Below, in pieces: positions 6,912-7,213 of a DNA stretch of 7,213 nucleotides. The stretch spans positions 1 to 7,213 of the forward strand of contig JAPLSP010000159.1 of assembly GCA_026398575.1 (NCBI GenBank), written 5' to 3'. The stretch's first letter is position 1, and the number at the start of each line of letters is the position of its first letter. The position numbers and the translations under genes were made by a program. A model generated the notes under the pieces. It worked only from the letters and a program-made list of their open reading frames with translations. It searched no databases and was not told the DNA's origin. This stretch comes from Candidatus Sumerlaeota bacterium (GTDB taxonomy: Bacteria > Sumerlaeota > Sumerlaeia > JADFCT01).

Positions 6912-7213
6912 AGATTTTTACCATCGGATTTACGAAGAAAAGCGCCGAGCAATTCTTCACCCGCCTCCAGCAACCAGGCCTTTTGCATCTTGTGGATGCG
7001 CGGCTCAACAATGTGTCACAGCTTGCGGGCTTCACCAAAAAGAACAATCTGGAGTTCTTTGTCCGCGAAATCTGCAAGATTGATTATGTTCACATGCCAG
7101 AGTTGGCGCCGACTCAAGACATTCTCGATGCCTATAAGAAAAATGGCGGCGATTGGCTGGAATATGAACAGCGATTTTTGGCTTTATTGAAGGCGCGACG
7201 GGTGGAGGCAACG
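6908..7213 (+). CDS. Second, divergent DUF488 family protein, cut by window end
   Basis: An open frame of 102 codons begins at the ATG of an ATGA overlap (6908-6911) and runs off the window. MKIFTIGFTKKSAEQFF parallels the YTIGHSN start of the preceding protein but has IGFTK in place of IGHSN. LVDARLN (28-34, with D30 and R32) matches the D-x-R motif of the first DUF488 protein, and YVHMPELAP (60-68) matches its YVFLGKELGA. The C-terminal Cys-His-Arg motif lies beyond the window, so completeness cannot be judged. Divergence from the upstream copy points to two specialised paralogs, not a recent duplication. A heteromer is one possibility but only an inference. Confidence 0.85.
   Translation, partial: MKIFTIGFTKKSAEQFFTRLQQPGLLHLVDARLNNVSQLAGFTKKNNLEFFVREICKIDYVHMPELAPTQDILDAYKKNGGDWLEYEQRFLALLKARRVEAT

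Overview
The window comes from a Gram-negative bacterium: it encodes an inner-membrane RND efflux permease with its periplasmic adaptor, a pairing that only makes sense in a two-membrane envelope. Long palindromic repeats between genes, mixed base composition and small DUF genes fit an environmental lineage. From memory, similar dispersed repeats occur in the Planctomycetes-Verrucomicrobia group, but no marker here fixes the taxon.

Layout, all on the + strand. Bases 1-108 are the tail of an unidentified gene. Bases 131-364 encode a 77-residue DUF2283-type protein. A 251-bp gap follows and holds an imperfect palindrome built from ATCCGTGG-type units (484-547). Next is a two-gene efflux operon: a roughly 1200-residue RND permease (616 or 622 to 4227) and an HlyD/AcrA-type adaptor (4389-5456). 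They are separated by a striking 139-bp palindrome (4225-4363) that begins on the permease stop codon. No outer-membrane channel gene is present, so the pump must recruit one from elsewhere or from outside the window.

After a 175-bp AT-richer gap with no clear terminator, a second, unrelated cassette begins: a 222-residue protein resembling dual-OB (DuOB-like) proteins (5632-6300), a DUF488 protein (6297-6911) and a second, divergent DUF488 protein cut by the window end (6908-7213). Both junctions are 4-bp ATGA stop/start overlaps, so the three are almost certainly translationally coupled and act together. Their biochemical role is not established to my knowledge. This cassette is the best candidate for an under-described system here.

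The efflux pair acts at the envelope, using proton-driven transport across the inner membrane and adaptor docking to an outer-membrane channel. The DuOB/DUF488 cassette looks cytoplasmic, since no signal peptides or membrane segments are visible.
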